Source: Chloroflexota bacterium
GTDB lineage: Bacteria > Chloroflexota > Anaerolineae > 4572-78 > J111
Direction of reading: 5' to 3'
NCBI GenBank assembly: GCA_016860845.1
Contig: BOKF01000027.1
Location: 1 to 64,000, forward strand
DNA: 64,000 bases
Shown: positions 53,553-61,926 of the stretch, one piece after another
How the letters are laid out: each line of letters opens with the position of its first letter
How positions within the stretch are numbered: the stretch's first letter is position 1
Notes under the pieces: model-generated
Databases searched by the model: none
Seen by the model: only the letters and a program-made list of their open reading frames with translations
Told to the model about the DNA's origin: nothing
Position numbers and translations under genes: made by a program

Positions 53553-54818
53553 ATGGCCACTATCAAACGTCTCTCCGGCCTGGAGATTCTCGACAGCCGG
53601 GGCCGGCCCACGGTTCAGGCGATGTGCGAACTGGCCGGCGGCGCAGTTGGCACCGCCTCCGTACCCTCCGGCGCTTCGACCGGCGCGGCCGAGGCATTGG
53701 AACTGCGCGATGGCGACCCGCAGCGCTATCGCGGCCTGGGCTGTCGCCGGGCAGTCGGACATATCAATGGCGAACTCAACGCAGCGCTTTCAGGCCGCAC
53801 TTTTGAGCAGCAACACCAGCTCGATGGGGCTATGCTCGAATTGGACGGCACGCCCAACAAATCACGGCTGGGAGCGAATGCCATCCTGGCGGTCTCGCTG
53901 GCCTTTGCCCGCGCCTGCGCCGCCGAACGGAGTGAGCCGCTGTACCAATATTTCGCCGGCCTCTTGGAGCAGTCCCTCCAAACGCTGCCCCGCCCGACGA
54001 TCAACCTCTTCAGCGGCGGCAAGCATGCCGGGGAGCAAGCGCCGATCCAGGATGTACTGATCGTGCCTGCTTCCGCCCGCACCTTGGATGAGGCGCTGGC
54101 CATGACCTTCGCCGTGTACCAGGCCGCGGCTGAATTGAGCTATCGCCAGTACGGAATGCGCGCCCTTTCCGCGGACGAAGGCGGGCTGGCCCCTCCCTTT
54201 CCCAGCGCCGAAGCGATGTTAAGTGACGCCGTTGAGTCGATTCGGGCCGCCGGGCTGGAACCAGGCCGGGAGGTAGCCCTGGCGGTTGACGTAGCCTCCA
54301 GCCATTTTTTTCAGCAGGGCCGCTATCACCTGGGGACTGAACCGCTCGACAGCCGGGGGATGATTGAACAGTTGCTCAATTGGCTGGATCGTTATCCGAT
54401 TGTCAGTATCGAAGATGGGCTGGCCGAGGAGGATTGGGCGCACTGGCCGGAGCTGTGCCGTAAAGTGGCTGGGCAAACTTTGGTTTTGGGGGATGACTTG
54501 CTCTGTACCAACCCGGCCCGCATTCGCCGGGCCATCGCCACCGGGGCGGCTGATGCCTTGCTGCTCAAGGTCAATCAGATTGGCACGTTGACCGAAGCCG
54601 CCGAAGCCTGCCAACTGGCCCGTTCAGCCGGGTGGCGGGTTACCATTAGCGCCCGCAGCGGCGAAACCGAGGACAACTGGCTCGCCGATCTGGCTGTCGG
54701 CTGGGCCGGGGATCAAATCAAGGTCGGTTCGATCACCCAGTCAGAACGGCTGGCCAAGTACAACCGCCTGTTAGCTATCGAAGCCGAAACAGGGCTGCCG
54801 CTGGTCAATTGGCCGTAG
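53553..54818 (+). CDS. Enolase paralogue with altered active site
   Basis: This 421-residue protein aligns with enolase end to end. SGAST, H158, E209 (ADEGG), metal ligands D246, E287 and D314, K339 (LLKVNQIGT) and K390 (QIKVGS) are kept. The residue matching yeast Glu168 is D167 (QDVL for QEFM), and His373 is A367 (ISARSGETED for SHRSGETED). Overall sequence is divergent. It may act on a modified substrate or be a weak enolase; the neighbouring kinase suggests a dedicated pathway. I start at the ATG 53553, after the kinase stop. A second, canonical enolase presumably exists elsewhere in the genome. Confidence 0.85.
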   Translation: MATIKRLSGLEILDSRGRPTVQAMCELAGGAVGTASVPSGASTGAAEALELRDGDPQRYRGLGCRRAVGHINGELNAALSGRTFEQQHQLDGAMLELDGTPNKSRLGANAILAVSLAFARACAAERSEPLYQYFAGLLEQSLQTLPRPTINLFSGGKHAGEQAPIQDVLIVPASARTLDEALAMTFAVYQAAAELSYRQYGMRALSADEGGLAPPFPSAEAMLSDAVESIRAAGLEPGREVALAVDVASSHFFQQGRYHLGTEPLDSRGMIEQLLNWLDRYPIVSIEDGLAEEDWAHWPELCRKVAGQTLVLGDDLLCTNPARIRRAIATGAADALLLKVNQIGTLTEAAEACQLARSAGWRVTISARSGETEDNWLADLAVGWAGDQIKVGSITQSERLAKYNRLLAIEAETGLPLVNWP

Positions 54819-54831
54819 CCGTACCGAAAAA

Positions 54832-54905
54832 TGTCATTCTGAGCGAAGCGAAGAATCCCTTTGGCCTTACACTTTTGAGACGATTCGCCGGCGCTCCGAA
54901 TGACC
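54832..54905. repeat. CATTCTGAG-type inverted repeat
   Basis: GTCATTCTGAGCGAAGCG (54832-) faces GCTCCGAATGAC (54894-54905), a widely seen bacterial intergenic palindrome. It fills the gap between the enolase paralogue and the methyltransferase-like gene. Confidence 0.7.
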
Positions 54906-54917
54906 CAGAGGAAATTT

Positions 54918-55565
54918 ATGCATTGGTCCTTGAGTGTCTTAATTCTAATCATCTTCTTCACTGCCTACGCGGTACTGCACAGCCTGCTGGCCGCTTTGCC
55001 TCTCAAAAACTGGGCGCGGCGGGTTTTTGGGGCTGGGGCCGAGCGCTGGTACCGGCTGGTTTATAACATCCTTGGGGTCATCACCTTGTTACCCCTGTTC
55101 CCCCTGTTAGCCTGGCTGCCAACACAAACCCTCTACATCGTCCCGGCCCCGTGGCGCTGGCTGATGGTTGGCGGGCAACTGCTGGCGCTGGCCGGCCTGG
55201 CGGTGGCACTGCTGCAAACGGGTCCGTTTCATTTCCTGGGGCTGGCCCAAGTTGTCGCCGAGCGGCCTGCCGAAAGCGGGACCTTGAACGTCGGCGGCTT
55301 TTACGGCTGGGTCCGCCATCCGCTCTACTTTTTCAGCCTCCTGTTTCTGTGGCTGACGCCGATCATGACGATCAACCTGCTCACAGCCTATCTTCTCTTC
55401 ACCCTCTATTTTTACCTGGGATCATTTTTTGAGGAACGGCGGCTAATAGCCGAGTTCGGTTCAGCCTATCGAGATTACCAGCAGCGGGTGCCGCGGTTGA
55501 TTCCGAGACGCTTCAGATTGTCCCGTCCACTCATTGCCGCGCAAAACGTGAAACGGGAAACGTGA
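54918..55565 (+). CDS. ICMT/NnrU-like membrane methyltransferase family protein
   Basis: This 215-residue protein has five or six membrane helices and the C-terminal family block VRHPLYFFSLLFLW followed by EERRLIAEFGSAYRDYQQRV. This is typical of isoprenylcysteine carboxyl methyltransferase and phospholipid methyltransferase-like proteins. ATG at 54918 has GAGG seven bases upstream; an earlier ATG at 54900 lies in repeat sequence. The last residues (NVKRET) are encoded by a period-7 repeat. Substrate unknown. Confidence 0.78.
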   Translation: MHWSLSVLILIIFFTAYAVLHSLLAALPLKNWARRVFGAGAERWYRLVYNILGVITLLPLFPLLAWLPTQTLYIVPAPWRWLMVGGQLLALAGLAVALLQTGPFHFLGLAQVVAERPAESGTLNVGGFYGWVRHPLYFFSLLFLWLTPIMTINLLTAYLLFTLYFYLGSFFEERRLIAEFGSAYRDYQQRVPRLIPRRFRLSRPLIAAQNVKRET

Positions 55566-55567
55566 TA
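55541..55567. repeat. Period-7 repeat at 3' end of methyltransferase-like gene
   Basis: Three units close to ACGTGAA/ACGGGAA form the last codons and stop of the gene. Confidence 0.6.
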
Positions 55568-55616
55568 AGGCTCTCGTGTTTCCCAGTTATGCGTTAAAGC
55601 GAAAGTCTAATCAGCT

Positions 55617-56207
55617 ATGAACAAAAACATTCCTACGAACCGTCCCGTGACCATCTATATCTCCGCCGCCTCGGATTTGATGGCCGAACGCGAGGCTCTG
55701 GGGCGGATGATCGCCGGCCTGCCGGTCACCCTGGCCTGGCGGATTGTGCAAACCCCTTTAGGAACAGAGCCGCTTGACCTGGAAGCGGTGCGCCAGGCTG
55801 ACCTATACCTCCTGCTGCTGGGCGGCGATATTCGTGCCCCGGTTGGGCTGGAGTGGCATACCGCCGCCTATGCGCGCCGCCCGATTAGCGCCTTCCTCAA
55901 GCAGGGGCCGGCCCGGACTCTGGCCGGTCAAGCCTTTGTGCGCGATACGGGTGTAGAGTGGCAGCCCTTTAGCGATGCCGCTAACCTGCGCCGCCAGGTT
56001 GAGCGCTTGTTGGCTGAATTTTTATTACGCCACGCCATCCGGTTTACTTTAACACCGCTTGAAGTGGAACAATTAACCGTCCTGCTCAAACCCGAAACAG
56101 AGACGGATCAGCCTGCCGGCGGCGAAGGAACCGGTCACAGCGCCGTTATTCTCTCCCGCGAGCGTTTTATGCCCAGCGAGGGCGTTATTGTGGATGGCAA
56201 TGGCTGA
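55617..56207 (+). CDS. DUF4062-like protein
   Basis: This 196-residue protein begins with VTIYISAASDLMAEREALGRM, the strand-loop-helix of DUF4062 (IYISS..DL..ER), followed by a TIR/STIR-like alternation (ADLYLLLLGGDIRAPVGLEW). Such domains often open larger signalling or defence proteins. Here it stands alone with a C-terminal helical tail and overlaps the next gene by eight bases. Function unknown. Confidence 0.7.
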   Translation: MNKNIPTNRPVTIYISAASDLMAEREALGRMIAGLPVTLAWRIVQTPLGTEPLDLEAVRQADLYLLLLGGDIRAPVGLEWHTAAYARRPISAFLKQGPARTLAGQAFVRDTGVEWQPFSDAANLRRQVERLLAEFLLRHAIRFTLTPLEVEQLTVLLKPETETDQPAGGEGTGHSAVILSRERFMPSEGVIVDGNG

Positions 56208-56631
56208 TAAAGTCCCGACCAGCAGGAAACAACCGTTAATCCGAAAAGGCTGGATTTACCTGAATCGAACGACCCGGCTGCGCTGCCCCGAGTGTGGCAT
56301 CTCGCCTCTGTTTCCCCCGGCCCGCCGGGTCGAGAGCATTTCAGATTGGTTTACCATGCTGCCCGGCTGTCCGCGCTGTGGCTATGCCTACGACCGCGAG
56401 CCGGGTTATTTTTTGTTTGCTCTGTGGATGATCAACTTCGCCATCGTGGCCTTTGTCGGCATTGGCCTGCTCTTTTTGCTCGACAGCTACTTTGATCTTT
56501 CCACCGCCCAGCTCCTCTTTTTTACCCTTGTCCCTCTGTGGGGGCTGGGCATTCTCTCGACCCGCCACACCAAGGCTTTTTTCCTGGCCCTGGATCATTT
56601 GCTCAGTCCGCACCTGAAAGACCCGGATTAA
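56200..56631 (+). CDS. DUF983 membrane protein with zinc-ribbon-like Cys pairs
   Basis: This protein of about 143 residues has CPECGISPLFPP and CPRCGYAYDREPGYF, the DUF983 signature, followed by two membrane helices. Start uncertain among 56188, 56194 and 56200, all overlapping the DUF4062-like gene. Function unknown; the family is often encoded near respiratory genes. Confidence 0.87.
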   Translation: MADKVPTSRKQPLIRKGWIYLNRTTRLRCPECGISPLFPPARRVESISDWFTMLPGCPRCGYAYDREPGYFLFALWMINFAIVAFVGIGLLFLLDSYFDLSTAQLLFFTLVPLWGLGILSTRHTKAFFLALDHLLSPHLKDPD

Positions 56632-56641
56632 AGGGGTTAAC

Positions 56642-57454
56642 TTAGTTGATAAGCGTCCCAAAATTGACCGCTTGCCCCTTCAACACCTTTTCCACATTCC
56701 CCGGCTGTTCTGCCGAAATAATCATCGCCTGCATGGGCGGCATGGCCAGGGTCAGCCGGTACATGTCCCGCACTTTGGTAAACATGCCGCCGGTCACATC
56801 TACGCCGTGCGAGCCGCCCAGCCTGGCCTCGACATCGCCCCAGTTGCTGCTGTCAATCTCTTCAATTAATTCAGCGTTAGGGTTGGTGAAGGGATCGCGC
56901 TCGTAAACGCCATCCACCTGGCCGCTCAACACAATCCGGCCGGGCGACAGCTCGCGGGCCAGGTTGTCAAAAAGCTTCTCCGTCGAAACAATGCTCATGC
57001 CCTGGTTGGCGTCCACGCTGACATCGCCGTAGATGACCGGCACCAGACCGTGCTTGAGCACTTCCTTCAAGGGGAATGTTTCAAAATACATCAACTGCTC
57101 GCCGCGGGTGCGGGTGCTGGCCGACGGTTGAAACTTGATCGCTGGCACCCCGGCCTGGCGCAGCGTCTTCATGACGATGGTGTTGAGTTCGGCGGCGGCA
57201 TCAGCGACTTCGGCAAAACCCAGCCAGCTATCGGCGGCAATAGCCCCTCTATGGGTCTGGTATTTGGCCGCCACTTCATGGCCAAAAGAGCCGGCGCCGT
57301 GGCCGATAATCAGGCGCAGATCATCGCCCCGATCTGTCAGGGCGTTTTTGATTTCGGCAGCCAGGCGTTCAATCACCTCCAGCCGGGCGACAAAAGGCCG
57401 GGTTTTATCGGTAATAACCGAACCACCCAATTTGAGTAAAACGAGTTCAGACAA
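56642..57454 (-). CDS. Isopentenyl phosphate kinase (amino-acid-kinase family)
   Basis: IPK phosphorylates isopentenyl phosphate to IPP in the alternative (archaeal-type) mevalonate pathway. This 270-residue protein begins LVLLKLGGSVITDK and contains the diagnostic GHGAGSFGH with the catalytic His, VIYGDVSVD and DVTGGMFTKV. The TTG start at 57454 has AGGAGA seven bases upstream; the longer frame to 57595 is repeat sequence. No other mevalonate gene is in the window. Fosfomycin kinase-like activity is the main alternative. Confidence 0.85.
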   Translation of the reverse strand: MSELVLLKLGGSVITDKTRPFVARLEVIERLAAEIKNALTDRGDDLRLIIGHGAGSFGHEVAAKYQTHRGAIAADSWLGFAEVADAAAELNTIVMKTLRQAGVPAIKFQPSASTRTRGEQLMYFETFPLKEVLKHGLVPVIYGDVSVDANQGMSIVSTEKLFDNLARELSPGRIVLSGQVDGVYERDPFTNPNAELIEEIDSSNWGDVEARLGGSHGVDVTGGMFTKVRDMYRLTLAMPPMQAMIISAEQPGNVEKVLKGQAVNFGTLIN

Positions 57455-57560
57455 GCTAGTCTCCTGTGTTTGATAAAATCGGCCAATTTTACCCCAGGTA
57501 AAGCTTTTTGGGGAATCAATACCTAAACAACGAGATTTTTGGACATTGAATAAGAAATTT

Positions 57561-57658
57561 ACACAGAGCCGCACAGAGAAGACACAAAGGTTCACTGAGA
57601 AAATTTTAGAAATCTCTCTGCGTATCTCTGCGAGTCCTCTGCGAAACTCTGTGTTCCT
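57561..57658. repeat. Period-10 repeat (CTCTGCGTAT type), inverted pair
   Basis: CACAGAG-type units (57561-57590) face CTCTGCG-type units (57614-57658). It fills the gap between IPK and larB. Confidence 0.75.
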
Positions 57659-57684
57659 GTTTAGCTGAAGATAGCTTGTCCAGG

Positions 57685-58458
57685 TTAGGAGGGTGAGCGA
57701 TGGATACGGCGGAGGATAAGGTGGGCATAGACACCCGCCCCAAAGCCGTTGTCAATGTTGACGACGGCCACGCCGGTGGCGCAGGAGTTCAGCATGGCCA
57801 GCAGCGGGGCGAGGCCGCCAAAGTGCGCACCGTAGCCCACGCTGGTCGGCACGCCGATGACCGGGCAGGAAACCAGCCCGCCGACCACGCTGGTCAGCGC
57901 CCCTTCCATGCCCGCCACGCTGATAACCACGTCGGCGTTGAACAGCCGCTCGCGCTGGTCCAGCAGCCGGTGCATCCCGGCCACGCCGACATCATACGCC
58001 CGCTCCACCCGGCTGCCCAAAAATTCGGCGGTTTGGGCCGCCTCTTCGGCCACCGGCAGGTCGGACGTGCCGCCCGTAACAACCATCACATAAGGCGCAT
58101 CGGCAGCGGGCGGCGGCAGCTCGGCGCGGGTCAGGGCCAGCAGACGCGAGGCCGGCTGATACCGCGCCTCAGGCAGAGTGCTCTGAATAGCAGCGGCCAT
58201 TTCGGGTGAGACGCGCGTCGCCAGCACCCGGTCGTGGTGCTGCCACAGTTTGTTCAGGATAGCCAGAACCTGCTCCACCGTTTTGTTCTGGCAAAAGACC
58301 ACTTCGGGCAGCCCCTGGCGCAGGGAGCGGTGCAGGTCGAGCCGGGCGTGACCGATGTCGTCGTAGGGCAGGCCGCGCAGGCGCTCCAACGCTTGCTCCA
58401 CGCCGACCTGCCCGCTCTGCACCTCGGCCAGTAACCCCTTGAGTTTATCAATGTCCAT
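57685..58458 (-). CDS. larB: LarB, pyridinium-3,5-biscarboxylic acid mononucleotide synthase
   Basis: LarB carboxylates and hydrolyses nicotinic acid adenine dinucleotide in synthesis of the nickel-pincer cofactor. This 257-residue protein has the N-terminal LarB block (GLPEVVFCQNKTVEQ) and the PurE-like C-terminal domain (VVTGGTSDLPVAEEA, AGMEGALTSVVGGL, GYGAHFGGLAPLLAMLNSC). Its start (58458) overlaps the larE stop by 11 bases. Confidence 0.93.
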   Translation of the reverse strand: MDIDKLKGLLAEVQSGQVGVEQALERLRGLPYDDIGHARLDLHRSLRQGLPEVVFCQNKTVEQVLAILNKLWQHHDRVLATRVSPEMAAAIQSTLPEARYQPASRLLALTRAELPPPAADAPYVMVVTGGTSDLPVAEEAAQTAEFLGSRVERAYDVGVAGMHRLLDQRERLFNADVVISVAGMEGALTSVVGGLVSCPVIGVPTSVGYGAHFGGLAPLLAMLNSCATGVAVVNIDNGFGAGVYAHLILRRIHRSPS

Positions 58459-59254
58459 GCGCCAGCAAAGCCTCATTCATGCTGCCGGAGCGGAAGCCGT
58501 TCAGGTCGAGGGTGACGTAGGTATAGCCCAACGCCTTGAGCCGCTCCACAATCTGCTCCCGCTGGCGCAGCACGGCTTCAAAATCACCGGCTTCAATTTC
58601 CAGCCGGGCAACATCGTCATGATGGCGCACCCGCAACTGGCGAAAGCCCATCTGCTTCAGGGTTAATTCAGCCCGCTCCACCTGCGACAGCATTTGCAGG
58701 GTAATCGCCGTACCGTAAGGAATGCGCGAGGAGAGGCAGGCGGCAGCCGGTTTATCCCAGTTGGGCAGGTCCAACTCACGGGCCAATTCCCGGATTTCCG
58801 CTTTGGTCAAGCCGACCTCTTGCAGCGGGCTGCGCACCCCCCGCTCGCGGGCAGCCTGGCGGCCGGGCCGATGGTCGCCCGCATCGTCAAGGTTGGTGCC
58901 ATCCACCACATAGCGAAAGCCTTCACGCTGGGAGTAGTCAAGCAACTTGTCGTAGACTTCACTTTTGCAGAAATAGCAGCGATTGGGCGCATTGGCCAGG
59001 TAACGCGGGTCTGCGGTTTCATGACTTTCGATGGGGACATAACGCGCCCCAATGTGGGCCACCACGGCTTCGGCTTCGGCCCGTTCCTGGGTCGCCAGGC
59101 TGGCCGAAATCGCGGTAACAGCCAATACTCGTTCCCCCAGGCAGTCGTGGGCCACTTTCAGCAGCAGGGTGCTATCCACGCCGCCGGAATAGGCCACAAC
59201 AACACTTTCCATATCGTGCAGCAATTGTTTAAGATGTTCCAACTTATGGGTCAT
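58448..59254 (-). CDS. larE: LarE, ATP-dependent sacrificial sulfur transferase
   Basis: LarE inserts sulfur into the nickel-pincer precursor by giving up a Cys sulfur. This 268-residue PP-loop ATPase has SGGVDS (23-28) and ACLSSRIPYG, with C173 at the place of the sacrificial Cys. An extra pair (NRCYFCKSEV, C93 and C96) is seen in many LarE proteins. larC (nickel insertion) and larA-type racemases are not in the window. Confidence 0.93.
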   Translation of the reverse strand: MTHKLEHLKQLLHDMESVVVAYSGGVDSTLLLKVAHDCLGERVLAVTAISASLATQERAEAEAVVAHIGARYVPIESHETADPRYLANAPNRCYFCKSEVYDKLLDYSQREGFRYVVDGTNLDDAGDHRPGRQAARERGVRSPLQEVGLTKAEIRELARELDLPNWDKPAAACLSSRIPYGTAITLQMLSQVERAELTLKQMGFRQLRVRHHDDVARLEIEAGDFEAVLRQREQIVERLKALGYTYVTLDLNGFRSGSMNEALLAHGH

Positions 59255-59358
59255 TCAATTCACCTCCAAGAACAGAAATTATGCAATAAAGCGGCGCCGG
59301 TTGCAAAGTCCAATTCATTTTCCTACAAACCTGAGCTTGATGTTTTGTAGAAAATGGG

Positions 59359-59424
59359 CAGGATTTACACGATTGACAAGATTTTTGAATCGTCTTTATC
59401 CTTTAAATCTTGTTAATCTTGTCT
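59359..59424. repeat. Period-9 repeat (GATTGACAA type), inverted pair
   Basis: GATTTACAC/GATTGACAA units (59361-59388) face AATCTTGTT/AATCTTGTC units (59405-59424), matching the pair at 15853-15916. It lies in the larE-moaC gap. Confidence 0.72.
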
Positions 59425-59490
59425 AAAAATTGGAAACTCCGAACTGAGGTTACAAGCTTGATTGTCACATCGGTAAGATCAGGATTCTAT

Positions 59491-59518
59491 TTGCACACCC
59501 TTTTAAGTTGGCTATAAT
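59491..59518 (+). promoter_or_regulatory. Sigma-70 promoter of moaC
   Basis: TTGCAC, 16 bases and a perfect TATAAT lie 30 bases before the moaC ATG, giving a short leader with no room for a Moco riboswitch. Confidence 0.75.
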
Positions 59519-59548
59519 CCTTACACATTAATAAAGAACAGGATTTTT

Positions 59549-60037
59549 ATGCCCTTAACCCATCTCGACGAACATGGCCGCGCCCGCATGGTGGATGTCG
59601 GCCATAAAGACGACACGCAGCGCGAGGCCGTAGCCCGCGGCCGCGTTTTGATGAAGCCGGAAACCCTGGCCTTAATACAGGAGGGGGGCATTGCCAAGGG
59701 CGACGTGCTGGCCGTCGCCCAGGTTGCCGGGGTGATGGCGGCCAAGCGCACCCACGAACTGATCCCCATGTGCCACCCGCTTTTGCTGACCCACGTCAGC
59801 CTGGCCTTTGAAGCCCACCCCGCCGGCAGCCCGGACGGGTTAGCCGTCATTGACATCAGCGCCACCGTCAGGACCACCGGCAAAACCGGCGTCGAGATGG
59901 AAGCCCTGACCGCCGTGAGCGTCGCCGGGCTGACCATTTACGACATGTGCAAGGCGGTTGACCGGGCCATGCAGATTGACGCCGTCCGCCTGGCCCGGAA
60001 AAGCGGCGGCAAAAGTGGGGAGATAGTCTTGGAGTAG
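59549..60037 (+). CDS. moaC: Cyclic pyranopterin monophosphate synthase
   Basis: MoaC forms cyclic pyranopterin monophosphate in molybdenum-cofactor synthesis. This 162-residue protein has [34 protein letters not shown] and [24 protein letters not shown], with the active-site His and Lys residues. It shares a promoter with the moaD-moaE fusion 81 bases downstream. Confidence 0.96.
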   Translation: MPLTHLDEHGRARMVDVGHKDDTQREAVARGRVLMKPETLALIQEGGIAKGDVLAVAQVAGVMAAKRTHELIPMCHPLLLTHVSLAFEAHPAGSPDGLAVIDISATVRTTGKTGVEMEALTAVSVAGLTIYDMCKAVDRAMQIDAVRLARKSGGKSGEIVLE

Positions 60038-60102
60038 ACGGTAGACGGTAGACAGTAGACAGGGAATGCTTTCCCGTCTACCGTCTACTGTCTACCGTCT
60101 AC
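60034..60102. repeat. Period-7 repeat (GTAGACG type), near-perfect inverted pair
   Basis: Left arm (60034-60060) and right arm (60076-60102) are each 27 bases of GTAGACG/GTAGACA units and pair with two mismatches. The central GGGAA/TTCCC continues the stem. It begins at the moaC stop codon and ends before the moaD-moaE ribosome site (AGGAG). Confidence 0.88.
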
Positions 60103-60118
60103 CCTACAGGAGCAGTCC

Positions 60119-60820
60119 ATGAAAGTCACCGTCAAACTTTTTGCCCGGCTGCGGGAATTGGCCGGGACCCATATTCTGGAGCGACACCTGGCTGATCGGG
60201 CCACGGTTACCGATCTACTACAAGATTTAGAGGCGGAATTTCCCCGGCTGACCGGGGCCGTAGCTCGGACGGCTGTTTCGGTAAATCGGGAATTTGCCGA
60301 TCCACAAACTCCATTAGCCGAGGGGGATGAGGTCGCTATTTTCCCGCCGGTCAGCGGCGGCTCCGGGGTGGACGACGAGAAATTTGCCATCACCCTTGAT
60401 CCGATTAGCCTCGACGAGATGGCGGCCCGGGTACGCCGGCCGAAAACCGGTGCAGTCGCCGTTTTTGCCGGGACGGTGCGCAGCGTGTCGGCTGGCAAAG
60501 AGGTTGAACACCTGGAATACGAAGCTTACGAGGAGATGGCCGTGGCCAAGCTGCGCCAGGTGGCCGCCGAGGCCCGCGAGCAGTGGCCGCAGATCGTGGA
60601 CATTGCCATCGTCCAGCGCATCGGCCATTTGGAGGTGGGCGATAACGCGGTCATTGTGGCCGTGTCCAGCCCGCACCGGGGGGACGGCTGCTTTGAAGCT
60701 TGCCAGTACGCTATCAACCGGCTCAAACAAATTGTGCCGATTTGGAAAAAGGAAGTCAGCCCGGATGGCAGCGCATGGGTTGAGGGAGATTATTTACCTT
60801 CCACCCGCGACGCGAGGTGA
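60119..60820 (+). CDS. MoaD-MoaE fusion (molybdopterin synthase, MoaX-like)
   Basis: Residues 1-81 are MoaD, ending in PPVSGG (G80-G81). Residues about 86-233 are MoaE, with VFAGTVR, YEEMAVAKL, VAVSSPHR and the catalytic IWKKE. MoaD must expose its C-terminal GG for thiocarboxylation. The fused protein must therefore be cleaved after G81, as known for mycobacterial MoaX, or work otherwise. SD AGGAG precedes the ATG. Confidence 0.93.
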   Translation: MKVTVKLFARLRELAGTHILERHLADRATVTDLLQDLEAEFPRLTGAVARTAVSVNREFADPQTPLAEGDEVAIFPPVSGGSGVDDEKFAITLDPISLDEMAARVRRPKTGAVAVFAGTVRSVSAGKEVEHLEYEAYEEMAVAKLRQVAAEAREQWPQIVDIAIVQRIGHLEVGDNAVIVAVSSPHRGDGCFEACQYAINRLKQIVPIWKKEVSPDGSAWVEGDYLPSTRDAR

Positions 60821-60860
60821 TTTGCGATTGTTGATTTACGATTTACGATTTTAGATTTTT
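60819..60860. repeat. Period-7 repeat (GATTTAC type)
   Basis: Six units close to GATTTAC follow the moaD-moaE stop directly. The same type is found at 14004-14035. Confidence 0.8.
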
Positions 60861-60906
60861 GAAACTGGTGATACCGAAGGAACCGAGGCAAGATAATTGT
60901 AAATTT

Positions 60907-60980
60907 TGAATTGTGAATTATGAATTGTGAACGACAGGAATATTTCGTTAACAATTAACAATTGACAATTCACCATTCAC
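60907..60980. repeat. Period-7 repeat (AATTGTG type), inverted pair
   Basis: AATTGTG/AATTATG units (60907-60932) face TTAACAA/TTGACAA/TTCACCA units (60948-60980). It lies 54 bases before rnc, in its leader. Confidence 0.85.
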
Positions 60981-61033
60981 TATTGATTGTTTTCTTGGTT
61001 TCTTCCGTATCCTCGGTTCGCTCGAGGAGAACC

Positions 61034-61756
61034 ATGACCAATATTTTTGATGCGGAAAAGGCGCTTAACCTGACCTTTTCTAACAAAGCCCTGTTGCAGC
61101 GAGCGCTCACTCACCGCTCGTACCTCAACGAAAACCCCGACTATCCCCTGGAAGACAATGAACGCCTGGAATTTTTGGGCGACGCTATCCTTGATTTTAT
61201 CACCGGCGAATATCTATACCACCGCTTTCCTGAAATGCCGGAAGGCCGGCTGACTAATCTGCGCTCGGCGCTGGTGCGGACCGAAACACTGGCCGGCTTC
61301 GCCACCCAACTGAACCTGGGTGATTATCTCTTTCTGGGCCGGGGCGAGGAGGAGAGCGGCGGGCGCAAACGTCCGGCCATTTTGTGCGATGCCTTTGAGG
61401 CGTTTATCGGCGCGCTCTACCTGGACAGCGGCCTCGACGCGGCCCGGCACTTTGTCTGCGCTTTAATTGACCCGGCGCTGCAGAGCATCCTGGCTTTGGA
61501 CACCGACAAAGACGCCAAAAGCCGCCTGCAGGAAGTGGCCCAGAGTCACTACCAGTTGACGCCCACTTATCGTACCGTGCAGGAGGAAGGGCCGGATCAC
61601 GCCAAGGAATTTACGGTGGAAGCGGTTATTGGGGGCAAAGTCTACGGGCGCGGTAAGGGTTTCAGCAAGCAAAACGCCGCCCAGGCCGCTGCCCAAGAGG
61701 CGCTGCGGGCGCTGGAACAAGAGCTATTTCAGAAAGAAATTGTGGGGTCTGAGTAG
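61034..61756 (+). CDS. rnc: Ribonuclease III
   Basis: RNase III cleaves double-stranded RNA, including rRNA precursors. The signature ERLEFLGDA is at 43-51, the second acidic site in CDAFEAFIGALYLD, and a dsRNA-binding domain occupies about 160-230. The ATG at 61034 has AGGAGA just upstream; 24 further in-frame codons upstream are repeat-derived. RNase III is the obvious enzyme to act on the many repeat hairpins in transcripts. Confidence 0.96.
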   Translation: MTNIFDAEKALNLTFSNKALLQRALTHRSYLNENPDYPLEDNERLEFLGDAILDFITGEYLYHRFPEMPEGRLTNLRSALVRTETLAGFATQLNLGDYLFLGRGEEESGGRKRPAILCDAFEAFIGALYLDSGLDAARHFVCALIDPALQSILALDTDKDAKSRLQEVAQSHYQLTPTYRTVQEEGPDHAKEFTVEAVIGGKVYGRGKGFSKQNAAQAAAQEALRALEQELFQKEIVGSE

Positions 61757-61875
61757 ATATCTTTCATTCACTGTTAACGACAATGCCTGAAAAGAAAAGC
61801 ATAGCAATCTATACTAATGATGGTGTATCCAGTAAACTAATATTACCTCGTCTGTTGTTGCCTTTTGGTTAAATT

Positions 61876-61914
61876 ACCTGAGTTCGACATTTTGAAAACT
61901 CCGAACTGAGGTTA
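61876..61914. repeat. Small hairpin with a motif shared with 59432-59452
   Basis: ACCTGAGTTCG pairs with CGAACTGAGGT (one mismatch). GAAACTCCGAACTGAGGTTA is also found at 59433-59452, the only other copy I noticed. Confidence 0.5.
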
Positions 61915-61926
61915 AATTAATACCTG

